The position numbers and the translations under genes were made by a program. From an uncultured Eubacteriales bacterium (GTDB lineage Bacteria > Bacillota > Clostridia > Christensenellales > Borkfalkiaceae), in NCBI GenBank assembly GCA_905210545.1, contig CAJLXC010000043.1, positions 1 to 11,121 of the forward strand: a stretch of DNA of 11,121 nt, written 5' to 3'. The notes under the pieces are model-generated. The model searched no databases and was not told the DNA's origin. It saw only the letters and a list, made by a program, of their open reading frames with translations. How positions within the stretch are numbered: position 1 is the first letter of the stretch; each line of letters opens with the position of its first letter. Shown one piece after another: positions 1 to 6,422 of the stretch.

Positions 1-27
1 GGTCGCTCTCCGTTTCGGAGAGCGACC
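1..27. terminator. Strong hairpin at window edge, probable terminator
   Basis: A perfect 12-bp stem (1-12 pairs with 16-27) closes a TTT loop. On the plus strand it is followed by only moderately T-rich sequence. The sequence beyond its left side is outside the window, so a U-tract on the minus strand cannot be assessed. It may end a gene to the left, or end leftward transcription coming from tmcAL. Stem and loop are seen directly; the terminator role is inferred. Confidence 0.55.
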
Positions 28-290
28 GGTACTATTATTTAAATTGTTTTAAAAATAGTTTCAATGGCGACATCGAGGCGCAACCCGCACGAAATAAAAA
101 GCGTCGCTATCCGACGGGCAAGACAAATCTCGAGCAATAGCGTTTTTCGGCAATTTCCTTGCCGGTGTAGGGAGCGACCAGTCCGAGAACGCGCGGCGAG
201 CCGGCGGGGGTTTAGCGTTGTCGATTCGGCATAAATGAATTGTCAAATTTACTCTCAAAATGGCGGAACGGTCAAAAGTCGGTTATAAGT
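28..290. other. Intergenic stretch without a convincing gene
   Basis: No open frame here resembles a known protein, and none has a Shine-Dalgarno sequence at a sensible distance. The middle part (about 70-235) is clearly richer in G and C than its flanks. It contains a small hairpin (148-153 pairs with 159-164, loop TTTCC). It also contains a 16-nt word (85-100) that recurs exactly at 3884-3899, between ackA and yceD. The octamer gagcgacc at 172-179 also occurs in the hairpin at 20-27. This could be a decayed gene, an interspersed repeat or a structured RNA; the sequence does not decide. Confidence 0.4.
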
Positions 291-1466
291 TCAGACGATA
301 AGCATCTGATATTCGTTGTTCTTTTCGTCGGTCGCCAGATTATAAAGGTCGTTTGCGAGCGCGTCGTATTCAAAGCTTTTCGCCGCGAGTTTTTTAAGCG
401 AAGCGGAATCGCTCTTTCTTGTCAACACGGGTACGGAGCTTTTTTCCGACAGCAACGAAATCACGTCTTTTGACGAAGAGTTTACCGCAAGCACTTTTGC
501 GTATAATCCTGTATCGAGACAGTCTTTGACAAAGTCGTTTTTAATGCCCAAAAGGTTTGCCGTGAGGATACGTCTTATTCTCGTGGCGGGGTAGCGTTTG
601 GTCGCTACCTTTTCTACCAGCGCGTCTACCGTGCGGTTATCTTTGGATAACGCCTTAATTCTGTTTTCTAACCCCTCGGTGCAGTCGGAAATTTCCGCAA
701 GCTCGGCTGCGGAAGAAGTTATCACTCTCGTCATAATCATTTTATCGAATGCGAAAGGATATTCGTTAAGCTCGCCGTAAACGAACGGGGGCAGACTTTT
801 TTTGAGTTTCTTGAACTGTGCCGCGCGGATAACGCTTCTTATGCTCGTCGCGCTGGTTATTCCTTTTTTCAGCACCGCGTCGTTGTGGTCCGAACCTTCT
901 CTCAAAAGCGGATATATCTCTATATCGCTTTTTCTTTTTAATAACGCCTTCGTGTATTCGAGTCCTAAAATATTGTTCGGGGAAGAAATAAGCGATTCGT
1001 CCAGCTCCGATCTGCCGAGAGACTTTAAGGCGAGAAATTTGGCTTTTGCGAGAGAAACGCCGTCGCTTAATTGTTCTTTTAACGCTTTCTTGAATTCTTT
1101 GCTTTCGTCGTTCATAGCCTGTGCAAGGGTTATAAACTTGTCTTTGTCGGCGGTTTCCGCGCCGAAGCACAGCCCGTCCGCGACGTTCATATCGCAGACG
1201 AGATTTACCGCGCCGCGCGCAAAAGTTTCCGCATTGCCCGTCGCGAATACGACGGGCAGCTCGATAACCGCGTCCGCGCCCGCGATGATAGCCTGACGCG
1301 CGCGCTTATATTTGTTCATAACGGCGGGTTCGCCGCGCTGCGTAAAATTGCCGCTCATCACGACGATGATTTTTTCCGCGCGAAGGTCGGTTTTCATATA
1401 GTCGATGTGTTTAAGGTGTCCCAGATGCAAAGGATTGTACTCTGCGACGCAAGCGCAAATTTTCAT
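291..1466 (-). CDS. tmcAL: tRNA(Met) cytidine acetate ligase (TmcAL / YlbM family)
   Basis: TmcAL uses ATP to activate acetate as acetyl-adenylate, then acetylates the wobble cytidine (C34) of elongator tRNA-Met to give N4-acetylcytidine in the cytoplasm. The 391-residue protein opens with the family's nucleotidyltransferase signature: AEYNP at 8-12, then HLGH at 14-17, a form of the HIGH-type ATP-binding motif. SGNFTQRGEPA at 38-48 is the second conserved block, and SPNNILGLEY follows in the middle. Length is close to the roughly 400 residues usual for the family. The ATG places the EYNP motif exactly where relatives have it; the only purine-rich site, GAGG at 1483-1486, lies about 16 nt upstream, so the ribosome site is poor. 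The gene diverges from pta-ackA, whose product acetate is its substrate. In Bacillus subtilis ylbM sits beside ylbN-rpmF; here the acetate operon lies between them. Confidence 0.93.
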   Translation of the reverse strand: MKICACVAEYNPLHLGHLKHIDYMKTDLRAEKIIVVMSGNFTQRGEPAVMNKYKRARQAIIAGADAVIELPVVFATGNAETFARGAVNLVCDMNVADGLCFGAETADKDKFITLAQAMNDESKEFKKALKEQLSDGVSLAKAKFLALKSLGRSELDESLISSPNNILGLEYTKALLKRKSDIEIYPLLREGSDHNDAVLKKGITSATSIRSVIRAAQFKKLKKSLPPFVYGELNEYPFAFDKMIMTRVITSSAAELAEISDCTEGLENRIKALSKDNRTVDALVEKVATKRYPATRIRRILTANLLGIKNDFVKDCLDTGLYAKVLAVNSSSKDVISLLSEKSSVPVLTRKSDSASLKKLAAKSFEYDALANDLYNLATDEKNNEYQMLIV

Positions 1467-1494
1467 AAAAAACAGTTAAAAACCTCAATGTATT

Positions 1495-1523
1495 ATTTTA
1501 CTTTTTTCGGCAAATGTTGTAAA
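1495..1523 (-). promoter_or_regulatory. Promoter for tmcAL
   Basis: Read on the minus strand, TTTACA (1523-1518) is followed after exactly 17 nt by TAAAAT (1500-1495), a good sigma-A-type pair. It predicts a start near 1488 and a leader of about 22 nt before the tmcAL ATG. The same bases serve in reverse as the promoter facing pta. The boxes are seen; activity is inferred. Confidence 0.6.
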
Positions 1524-1525
1524 AT
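1497..1525 (+). promoter_or_regulatory. Promoter for pta-ackA, face to face with the tmcAL promoter
   Basis: TTTACT (1497-1502), a 17-nt spacer and TAAAAT (1520-1525) form a sigma-A-type promoter with a predicted start near 1532, giving a leader of about 79 nt. Each -10 box overlaps the -35 box of the opposite promoter, so two polymerases could not bind at once. No better plus-strand pair was found in the spacer, but the region is very AT-rich and chance matches are possible. Confidence 0.55.
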
Positions 1526-1580
1526 ATAAAAAGTATATAAATATTTTACACTATTTTCTAAAAAATACAAAGTAAAATAT
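1518..1580. repeat. Nested inverted repeats in the pta leader
   Basis: A perfect 10-bp inverted repeat pairs 1518-1527 with 1541-1550 (TGTAAAATAT against ATATTTTACA, 13-nt spacer). Its right arm also pairs over 9 bp with 1572-1580. With the copy at 1494-1501, the octamer GTAAAATA occurs four times in alternating orientation within 90 bp. The inner repeat sits where a transcription factor could block the pta promoter. The outer pair lies wholly in the predicted transcript, although an A-U stem would be weak. It does not match any operator I can name with confidence. Confidence 0.5.
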
Positions 1581-1610
1581 CCAAAAAATAATAAAGGTAA
1601 GGTAATTTAT

Positions 1611-2642
1611 ATGGGCGTTCTCGAAAATATCGTCAAAGAAGCTTCTAAACTGAACAAAAACATAGTTCTTCCCGAAGGGGAAGATTCGCGCGTGGTCATC
1701 GCCGCGTCGCAAGCCGTTAAAGAGGGTATTGCGAGAATTACGCTTCTCGGCAATCCGGAAGAAATCAAGGCTAAAAACCCCGACACGGATTTATCCGGCG
1801 TGAGCGTCGTTGATCCCGCGACCTTCGAAAAAACCCCCGCTTATGCGGAAATACTTTTCAAAGCGCGCGAAGGCAAGATAAACAAAAAAACAGGACTTCC
1901 CGAATATGCGGACGTAAACGCGGCAAAAGCGGCAATCTTAAAGGATTACACTATGTACGGCGCGCTTATGCTTAAAGCGGGCGACGTGGACGGACTCGTT
2001 TCCGGCGCGTGCCACTCTACGGCAAACACGCTTCGCCCCGGTCTTCAGGTTATCAAAACCGCGCCCGGAATCAACACCGTTTCCAGCTGTTTTATTATGA
2101 TTGCGGACAGAGAAAACAAATATAATCCCGACGGCGTCGCCGTGTTTGCGGATTGCGCCATCAATATAGAACCCGACGCGCAGCAGCTCGCGGACATCGC
2201 TATTTCCACTGCTGAAACCGCTAAAAACATCGCGCTTATCGAACCGAGAGTCGCAATGCTTTCTTTCTCGACGAAAGGCTCGGGCAACGACGACAAGTTC
2301 TTTAAGTCCGTTCCCAAAATGCAGGAAGCCACCGCTATCGCGAAAGCCGCCGCTCCCGACCTTAAGCTTGACGGGGAATTCCAGTTCGACGCGGCGGTCG
2401 CGCCCGAGGTCGGCAAACTCAAAGCTCCCGGCTCGTCGGTTGCGGGCAACGCAAACGTGTTTATTTTCCCCAACATCAACGCGGGCAATATAGGTTATAA
2501 AATCGCGCAGCGTTTCGGCGGGTATATGGCGTTGGGTCCGGTTTGTCAGGGCTTTGCAAAACCGATAAACGACCTTTCGAGAGGTTGCAATTCAGACGAC
2601 GTAAAAGCTGTTATCGCAATCACCGCTTTGCAGGCGAAATAA
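1611..2642 (+). CDS. pta: Phosphate acetyltransferase
   Basis: Pta converts acetyl-CoA and inorganic phosphate to acetyl phosphate and CoA, the first step of acetate fermentation, in the cytoplasm. At 343 residues it is the short, single-domain form common in Gram-positive bacteria, without the regulatory N-terminal domains of the enterobacterial enzyme. Family landmarks include the NIVLPEGEDSRV block near residues 16-27, SGACHSTANTLRP around 131-143, the ALIEPRVAMLSFSTKGSG block near 208-225, FIFPNINAGNIGYKIAQR around 285-302, and the C-terminal NDLSRGCN (about 320-327). The ATG is preceded by AAGG at 1599-1602, 8 nt away. ackA follows after 38 bp without a terminator, so the two are almost certainly one operon. 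Its expression probably depends on the promoter and inverted repeats in the spacer shared with tmcAL. Confidence 0.96.
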   Translation: MGVLENIVKEASKLNKNIVLPEGEDSRVVIAASQAVKEGIARITLLGNPEEIKAKNPDTDLSGVSVVDPATFEKTPAYAEILFKAREGKINKKTGLPEYADVNAAKAAILKDYTMYGALMLKAGDVDGLVSGACHSTANTLRPGLQVIKTAPGINTVSSCFIMIADRENKYNPDGVAVFADCAINIEPDAQQLADIAISTAETAKNIALIEPRVAMLSFSTKGSGNDDKFFKSVPKMQEATAIAKAAAPDLKLDGEFQFDAAVAPEVGKLKAPGSSVAGNANVFIFPNINAGNIGYKIAQRFGGYMALGPVCQGFAKPINDLSRGCNSDDVKAVIAITALQAK

Positions 2643-2680
2643 TTTTAACACGATAAAATATACGATTTCAGGAGTAAATA

Positions 2681-3877
2681 ATGAAAATATTAGTTATAAA
2701 TGCGGGCAGTTCTTCTCTTAAATATCAGCTTATCGATATGACCGACGAAAGCGTTGTGCTTAAAGGCGTGTGCGAAAGAATTTCTTTTTCGGGCAGCACT
2801 CTCACGCAGAAAACTTTCGATAAGAGAGAAACTTTTATACAAAGCGATATGCCGACGCATAAAGAAGCCTTGGAGCTTGTTATAAAAGCTATGCTCGATC
2901 CCGAAAAGGGCGCGCTTAAAGATATAAGCGAAATCGGCGCGGTAGGACACAGAGTCCTTCATTCCGGAGAGGATTTCAAAAAGTCCGTCGTTATCGACGA
3001 CGAAGTTATAAAAATCTGCGAAAAGAACGCGGAATTAGGACCGCTTCACATGCCCGGCGAAATCGCCTGCATAAAGAGCTGCAGAGAAGTTATGCCTAAC
3101 GTTCCGATGGTTGCGGTGTTCGATACGACTTTCCATTCGACTATGCCCGCAAAAGCGTATATGTACGGTATTCCTTACGAGGTGTACGATAAATACAAAA
3201 TCAGAAAATACGGTTTCCACGGTACTTCGCACAAGTTCGTGTCGGAAGAAACCGCAAAGCTTCTCGGCGATAAAAACGCAAAAATCATCGTCTGCCATCT
3301 CGGCAACGGCTCTTCCGTTTCCGCGGTAAAAGACGGCAAATGTCAGGATACTTCTATGGGCTTTACCCCGCTCGAAGGTCTTGTTATGGGTACGCGTTCC
3401 GGCGATATAGATCCCGCCGCGGTGGAATTTATGAGAGTTAAGCTCGGTCTTTCGCCCGAAGAAGTCGTAAACTATCTCAATAAGAAATGCGGAATGCTCG
3501 GTATAAGCGGATTTTCCAGCGATATGCGCGACAATACCGAAGCTATGCTTAACGGTAACGAGAGAGCGAAACTCGCTATCGAGATGGTCGCTTACAGAGT
3601 TAAAAAATACGTCGGCAGTTATATAGCCGTTCTCGGCGGGGTAGACGCAATCGTCTTTACGGGCGGAATAGGCGAACACTCTTTCAGAGTACGCGAAATG
3701 GTTATGGACGGTATGGAATACTGCGGCGCGAAACTCGATAAGAAGAAAAACGAAGAATACGGTTCAGACGTAGGGTATATAAATACCGAGGATTCCAAGG
3801 TTAAAATCATAGTTCTTCCCACCAACGAAGAACTTTCTATCGCGAGAGAAACCAAGGAACTTACCGAAAATAAGTAA
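2681..3877 (+). CDS. ackA: Acetate kinase
   Basis: AckA transfers phosphate from acetyl phosphate to ADP, giving acetate and ATP, and so completes the fermentation branch begun by Pta. The 398-residue length is typical. The ASKHA-fold motifs are intact: INAGSSSLKY at 6-15 with the substrate-site Asn7, GHRVLHSGE at 89-97 with Arg91, FDTT at 147-150 with catalytic Asp148, His180 in KYGFHGTSH, the phosphate-binding HLGNGSS at 206-212, GTRSGD at 237-242 with Arg239, and FTGGIGEHS near 326-334. NEEL near the C-terminus carries the metal-binding glutamate (Glu383). These correspond to the catalytic residues of the well-studied Methanosarcina enzyme. A clear AGGAG at 2670-2674 stands 6 nt before the ATG. 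No terminator was found after the stop, so some transcripts may run on into yceD-rpmF. Confidence 0.97.
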   Translation: MKILVINAGSSSLKYQLIDMTDESVVLKGVCERISFSGSTLTQKTFDKRETFIQSDMPTHKEALELVIKAMLDPEKGALKDISEIGAVGHRVLHSGEDFKKSVVIDDEVIKICEKNAELGPLHMPGEIACIKSCREVMPNVPMVAVFDTTFHSTMPAKAYMYGIPYEVYDKYKIRKYGFHGTSHKFVSEETAKLLGDKNAKIIVCHLGNGSSVSAVKDGKCQDTSMGFTPLEGLVMGTRSGDIDPAAVEFMRVKLGLSPEEVVNYLNKKCGMLGISGFSSDMRDNTEAMLNGNERAKLAIEMVAYRVKKYVGSYIAVLGGVDAIVFTGGIGEHSFRVREMVMDGMEYCGAKLDKKKNEEYGSDVGYINTEDSKVKIIVLPTNEELSIARETKELTENK

Positions 3878-3883
3878 TTTTAT

Positions 3884-3899
3884 CCGCACGAAATAAAAA
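3884..3899. repeat. 16-nt exact repeat, copy 2
   Basis: The word starting CCGCACGAAATAAAAA is identical to 85-100. It sits just upstream of the yceD promoter. With two copies in 11 kb it may be chance in a biased sequence, or part of a dispersed element. Confidence 0.35.
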
Positions 3900-3913
3900 T
3901 TGTTATAAAATCG

Positions 3914-3942
3914 TTGACTTTTATACCGCAATAGTATATACT
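3914..3942 (+). promoter_or_regulatory. Sigma-A-type promoter for yceD-rpmF
   Basis: TTGACT (3914-3919), a 17-nt spacer and TATACT (3937-3942) differ from consensus by one base in each box, making this one of the best promoters in the window. It predicts a start near 3949 and a leader of about 22 nt. A strong separate promoter suits a ribosomal-protein operon and means the operon need not rely on read-through from ackA. Confidence 0.78.
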
Positions 3943-3970
3943 TTTAAGGCTGTTATCGACAGGGGATAGT

Positions 3971-4405
3971 ATGATTCTTGATTTAAGGGAACTAAAAAAG
4001 GTCGGCAAAACGGAAGAATCTTTTTTCTTCGAGTACGAGCCGAAAACCGAACTTTCCGCTATACCGGAAACGAAAGTATCCGTTCCCGTGAAAGTAGAAG
4101 GTACGATTTACGTTACGGGCGAGCATAGCGCGGAAATATCCGGCGAAGTCACGTTCGTACTGCGCGGAGAATGCACCCGTTGTCTCGAAGACGCCGAACG
4201 CGAATACGTCGTTTCTTTTGACGAGGTCGCGGGAGAAGAAGACGGCTATCCCGTAGTGAACGATAAAATCGATCTCGGCAAAATCGTAGACGACGCCGTT
4301 ATCGTTAATATGCCCGTCAAGTTTTTATGTAAAGACGATTGCAAAGGAATTTGTCCGAATTGCGGAGTCAACTTAAACGTCGCGGATTGCAAATGTGATA
4401 AATAA
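3971..4405 (+). CDS. yceD: YceD family protein (DUF177, YlbN-like), large-subunit rRNA accumulation
   Basis: This is a 144-residue DUF177/YceD protein. Members are widely conserved, sit next to rpmF, and are linked in bacteria and chloroplasts to accumulation of 23S rRNA; the biochemical mechanism is not settled. The sequence shows the expected N-terminal LDLREL block, the central ECTRCLE motif (about residues 73-79), and the cysteine-rich C-terminus with CKDDCKGICPNCG (about 122-134) and a final CKC, likely a metal-binding knuckle. The purine-rich AGGGGA at 3961-3966 precedes the ATG. rpmF begins 15 nt after the stop, the conserved pairing that supports the call. The C-terminal cysteines are complete, unlike the cysteine-poor versions in some proteobacteria. 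Confidence 0.92.
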   Translation: MILDLRELKKVGKTEESFFFEYEPKTELSAIPETKVSVPVKVEGTIYVTGEHSAEISGEVTFVLRGECTRCLEDAEREYVVSFDEVAGEEDGYPVVNDKIDLGKIVDDAVIVNMPVKFLCKDDCKGICPNCGVNLNVADCKCDK

Positions 4406-4420
4406 GGAAGGTAAATAAAA

Positions 4421-4615
4421 ATGGCTGTACAGAAAAGCAAAACTTCAAAGCAGAGAACGAATACCAGATTCGCAAACTGGAAGCTTACCGCTCCCAACCT
4501 TGCGGAATGCCCCCAGTGCCACGAGCTTAAAGCTTCGCATCAGGTCTGCAAAAAGTGCGGTTATTACGACGGCAAACAGATAATCGATACCGCAAAGAAA
4601 GAAAAGAAAGACTGA
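4421..4615 (+). CDS. rpmF: 50S ribosomal protein L32 (zinc-ribbon form)
   Basis: L32 is a small protein of the large ribosomal subunit. The 64-residue product starts with the basic N-terminal tail MAVQKSKTSKQR and carries two CxxC pairs, CPQC at 30-33 and CKKC at 43-46, which together bind zinc. Many bacteria carry cysteine-free paralogues used in zinc shortage; this is the zinc-containing version. The C-terminus is lysine-rich. GGAAGG at 4406-4411 provides the ribosome site. The gene closes the operon with yceD. The plsX-fab genes that often follow rpmF are absent, and a strong terminator lies about 30 nt after the stop. Confidence 0.97.
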   Translation: MAVQKSKTSKQRTNTRFANWKLTAPNLAECPQCHELKASHQVCKKCGYYDGKQIIDTAKKEKKD

Positions 4616-4646
4616 TAATCTTAAAGATTTTAAAAATCCGAAAGAT

Positions 4647-4683
4647 AAAGCCGCTTAAAACACAGGTTAAGCGGCTTTTGTCG
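4647..4683 (+). terminator. Intrinsic terminator of yceD-rpmF
   Basis: A perfect 12-bp stem (4647-4658 pairs with 4667-4678) has an 8-nt loop. Its 3' arm ends in TTTT, followed by a further T-run at 4689-4694. Its position just after rpmF fits the end of that operon. Confidence 0.85.
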
Positions 4684-4697
4684 TATAATTTTTTAAG

Positions 4698-4731
4698 AAC
4701 CCCGCCCGCGGTTTTTACTGCGGGCGGGGTT
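4698..4731. repeat. Very GC-rich perfect hairpin between convergent genes
   Basis: A perfect 12-bp, almost all G-C stem (4698-4709 pairs with 4720-4731) has a T-rich 10-nt loop. Neither strand has a proper T-run directly after it, so it is not a textbook terminator. It lies between the rpmF terminator and the end of nagA and may act as a 3'-end stabiliser or back-up stop for nagA transcripts. Confidence 0.6.
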
Positions 4732-4782
4732 AAAACGTTTCTCCGATAGTCGTTTGTCGCGACGGGGTTTTCCGCACGGTTG

Positions 4783-4824
4783 CAAAAATAAAAATAATAC
4801 AGGTCGCGCGGATTCCTCGCGGCT
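4783..4824 (-). terminator. Possible terminator of nagA
   Basis: Directly after the nagA stop, on the minus strand, a short hairpin (4803-4824; GCGAGG against CCGCGC with one mismatch and a 3-nt loop) is followed by a long U-rich run at 4783-4797. The stem is weak, so this is a tentative assignment. Confidence 0.4.
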
Positions 4825-5973
4825 TTATTTTTTATATACGACGTTTCCGTCGCGGACGGTGAGAGTTACGCCGAACTCTTCCGTAAGCGTACAAAAATCC
4901 GCGCGTTTTCCGACCGCTATAGAACCCGTGTCGTTGAATATGCCCAGATGCTTTGCGGGGTTTGCCGTGGCGTAATCGACCGCGTTCGTGAACGGCACGT
5001 CCGCGTAAAGCACGAGATTTTTTATCGCGTCGTTCATTTTTAATATACTGCCCGCGAGCGCGCCGTTTTCAAGACGGGCTTCTCCGTTTTTAACGATAAC
5101 TTTTTGTCCGCCGAGCTCGCTTTCTCCGTCGGGCAGGTATTTGGCTCGCATAGAATCGGTTATAAGTATAAGCTTGTCCTTCGGTTTGTTTTTAACGAGC
5201 AGCTTTATCGCGGGGAGGGAAAGGTGAATAAGGTCGCAGATCGCTTCCGCATAAAGTCCGTCGTCTAAAAGAGCCGCGCCTACCACGCCTATTTCTCTGT
5301 GATGCAGTCCGCGTTGCGCGTTATACGTGTGGGTGATTGCGTCAAGCCCCAGACTTTTTGCGTTCATCACGTCGTTATAACCCGCGTCCGTATGTCCCGC
5401 GCTCGGGCGAATGCCTTTTTTCACGAGGTTTTTTATCAACTCGTCCGCGCCGGGTTCTTCGGGTGCAAGCGTGACTATTCTGATCGTTTTTCCGCTCGCT
5501 TCGTAATATTCGTCGAAAAGCGGAACGTTCGGATCGGACATATATTTAAGCGGCTGCGCGCCTATGTGTTTTTCCGAAATGAAAGGTCCTTCCAGATGCA
5601 CGCCGGCTATTCTCGCACCGTGCGCGGGGTTTTGCTCTCTATACGCTTTGACCGCGCCGAGCGCGTTTTTTATGTTTTCGCGCGATTGAGTCATCGTCGT
5701 TGCAAGGAAAGTCGTCGTGCCTTCCGCGGCGACGGCGTCTGCAATTACGGAAAGCGCGTTTATGTTTCCGTCCATCGCGTCCGAGCCGTTCGCGCCGTGT
5801 ATATGCTCGTCTATAAATCCGGGCAGAACGATTTCTCCGTCTGCGTAGGGAAAAGGCTCGGTTATACCGAGATTGTTGCCGATTTCTTTAATTCTGCCGT
5901 TTTCTACGGCAACGTCGCATTTTATCACGCCTTTGCTTTCTACGTAGGCGATAACGTTTTTAAAACCTTTCAT
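4825..5973 (-). CDS. nagA: N-acetylglucosamine-6-phosphate deacetylase
   Basis: NagA removes the acetyl group from GlcNAc-6-phosphate, giving glucosamine-6-phosphate and acetate, a key step in recycling or catabolising amino sugars in the cytoplasm. The amidohydrolase-fold motifs are present (numbering from the chosen ATG): HIHG at 57-60, HLEGPF at 126-131 with metal-ligand Glu128, SAGHTDA at 191-197 with His194, THTYNA at 214-219 with His215, His250, and ITDSM at 271-275 with catalytic Asp273. The frame is open to a GTG at 5979, but GGAGA at 5981-5985 is almost adjacent to that GTG and an ideal 7 nt from the ATG at 5973, so the ATG (382 residues) is preferred. No nagB, nagE or GntR-type regulator lies nearby, so the partners must be elsewhere. 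The acetate product links loosely to the pta-ackA block. Confidence 0.95.
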   Translation of the reverse strand: MKGFKNVIAYVESKGVIKCDVAVENGRIKEIGNNLGITEPFPYADGEIVLPGFIDEHIHGANGSDAMDGNINALSVIADAVAAEGTTTFLATTMTQSRENIKNALGAVKAYREQNPAHGARIAGVHLEGPFISEKHIGAQPLKYMSDPNVPLFDEYYEASGKTIRIVTLAPEEPGADELIKNLVKKGIRPSAGHTDAGYNDVMNAKSLGLDAITHTYNAQRGLHHREIGVVGAALLDDGLYAEAICDLIHLSLPAIKLLVKNKPKDKLILITDSMRAKYLPDGESELGGQKVIVKNGEARLENGALAGSILKMNDAIKNLVLYADVPFTNAVDYATANPAKHLGIFNDTGSIAVGKRADFCTLTEEFGVTLTVRDGNVVYKK

Positions 5974-5994
5974 AATCACATCTCCGTTAAGAAA

Positions 5995-6023
5995 ATTTTA
6001 CCATTATGCGCGCGTAATGTCAA
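5995..6023 (-). promoter_or_regulatory. Near-consensus promoter for nagA with a very short leader
   Basis: On the minus strand TTGACA (6023-6018) is followed after 17 nt by TAAAAT (6000-5995), with TGG just upstream as a possible extended -10. The predicted start near 5988 leaves only about 15 nt to the ATG at 5973, just enough for the GGAGA ribosome site. The promoter lies between the DUF4363 gene and nagA, so nagA can be expressed independently of the two upstream genes. Confidence 0.78.
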
Positions 6024-6044
6024 GGTTAAAAGCAAAATAGAATT

Positions 6045-6422
6045 TTAAAAAACGTTTTCTATCGAAACGGCAAAGGTCTTGGGTATCTGTTCCGCAAGTT
6101 CTCTTAAAACTTCTATTTTAGAAAGCGCGTCCTCCCACTTTTCGTCGCGGACGAGCTTGACCGATTCCGCAAGCCACAGGTCTATTTCTTTTATTTCGTT
6201 GTGCGGAATGAATATGTGCAGATATTTTTTCTTTTCCACCCAGTTGGACTGCACGGCGTAAACGTCGTCTTCTACGGCGGTTTTGTCGTCTACCTTTTCG
6301 TAAAGCGTTTCTAATACCGTGCTTAGTTCTTCAAACTGTCTTTTCGTAAAATCCGCTTCGTAAATCGCGCCGCAAACGAGAATCGCCGCAACCGCGAGCA
6401 TTGATATAATTGTTTTTACCAT
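6045..6422 (-). CDS. DUF4363 family protein, membrane-anchored, function unknown
   Basis: This is a 125-residue protein with one hydrophobic N-terminal segment (about 4-20), which could be an uncleaved anchor or a signal peptide; a cysteine at 17 does not make a convincing lipobox. The rest is charged and probably helical, rich in Glu and Lys, with a conserved-looking NWVEKKKYLHIFIPH block near 65-79 and LxLAESVKLV further on. It resembles DUF4363 proteins, which in Clostridia are commonly found right after a DUF421 gene. The start ATG overlaps the stop of the DUF421 gene by 7 nt, and a strong GGAGGGGG lies within the end of that gene, so translation is probably coupled. The two products may form an envelope complex; that is inference from gene order. 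No enzymatic motif was seen. Confidence 0.75.
   Translation of the reverse strand: MVKTIISMLAVAAILVCGAIYEADFTKRQFEELSTVLETLYEKVDDKTAVEDDVYAVQSNWVEKKKYLHIFIPHNEIKEIDLWLAESVKLVRDEKWEDALSKIEVLRELAEQIPKTFAVSIENVF

Noticed and set aside
148..164. Small hairpin as a terminator
   Set aside because: The stem is only 6 bp and neither strand has a T-run after it.
61..258. 65-codon open frame on the minus strand
   Set aside because: It has no Shine-Dalgarno sequence, no recognisable domain and an odd Pro/Arg/Ser-rich composition typical of non-coding frames in GC-rich DNA.
1545..1578. Second plus-strand promoter before pta (TTTACA and TAAAAT)
   Set aside because: The boxes are separated by 22 nt, too far for a sigma-A promoter.
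2045..2488. Long frame antisense to pta
   Set aside because: It lies wholly within a gene of certain identity and its length follows from the codon bias of pta; no start signal or family match.
3035..3679. 214-codon frame antisense to ackA
   Set aside because: It mirrors the ackA codons, has a Phe/His/Arg-rich composition and has no ribosome site.
4555..4749. Frame overlapping the end of rpmF
   Set aside because: It runs through the rpmF terminator and the GC-rich hairpin, so it cannot be a normal gene.
5299..6048. 249-codon frame antisense to nagA
   Set aside because: nagA has complete catalytic motifs on the other strand; the antisense frame has unlikely composition rich in Arg, Val and Phe.
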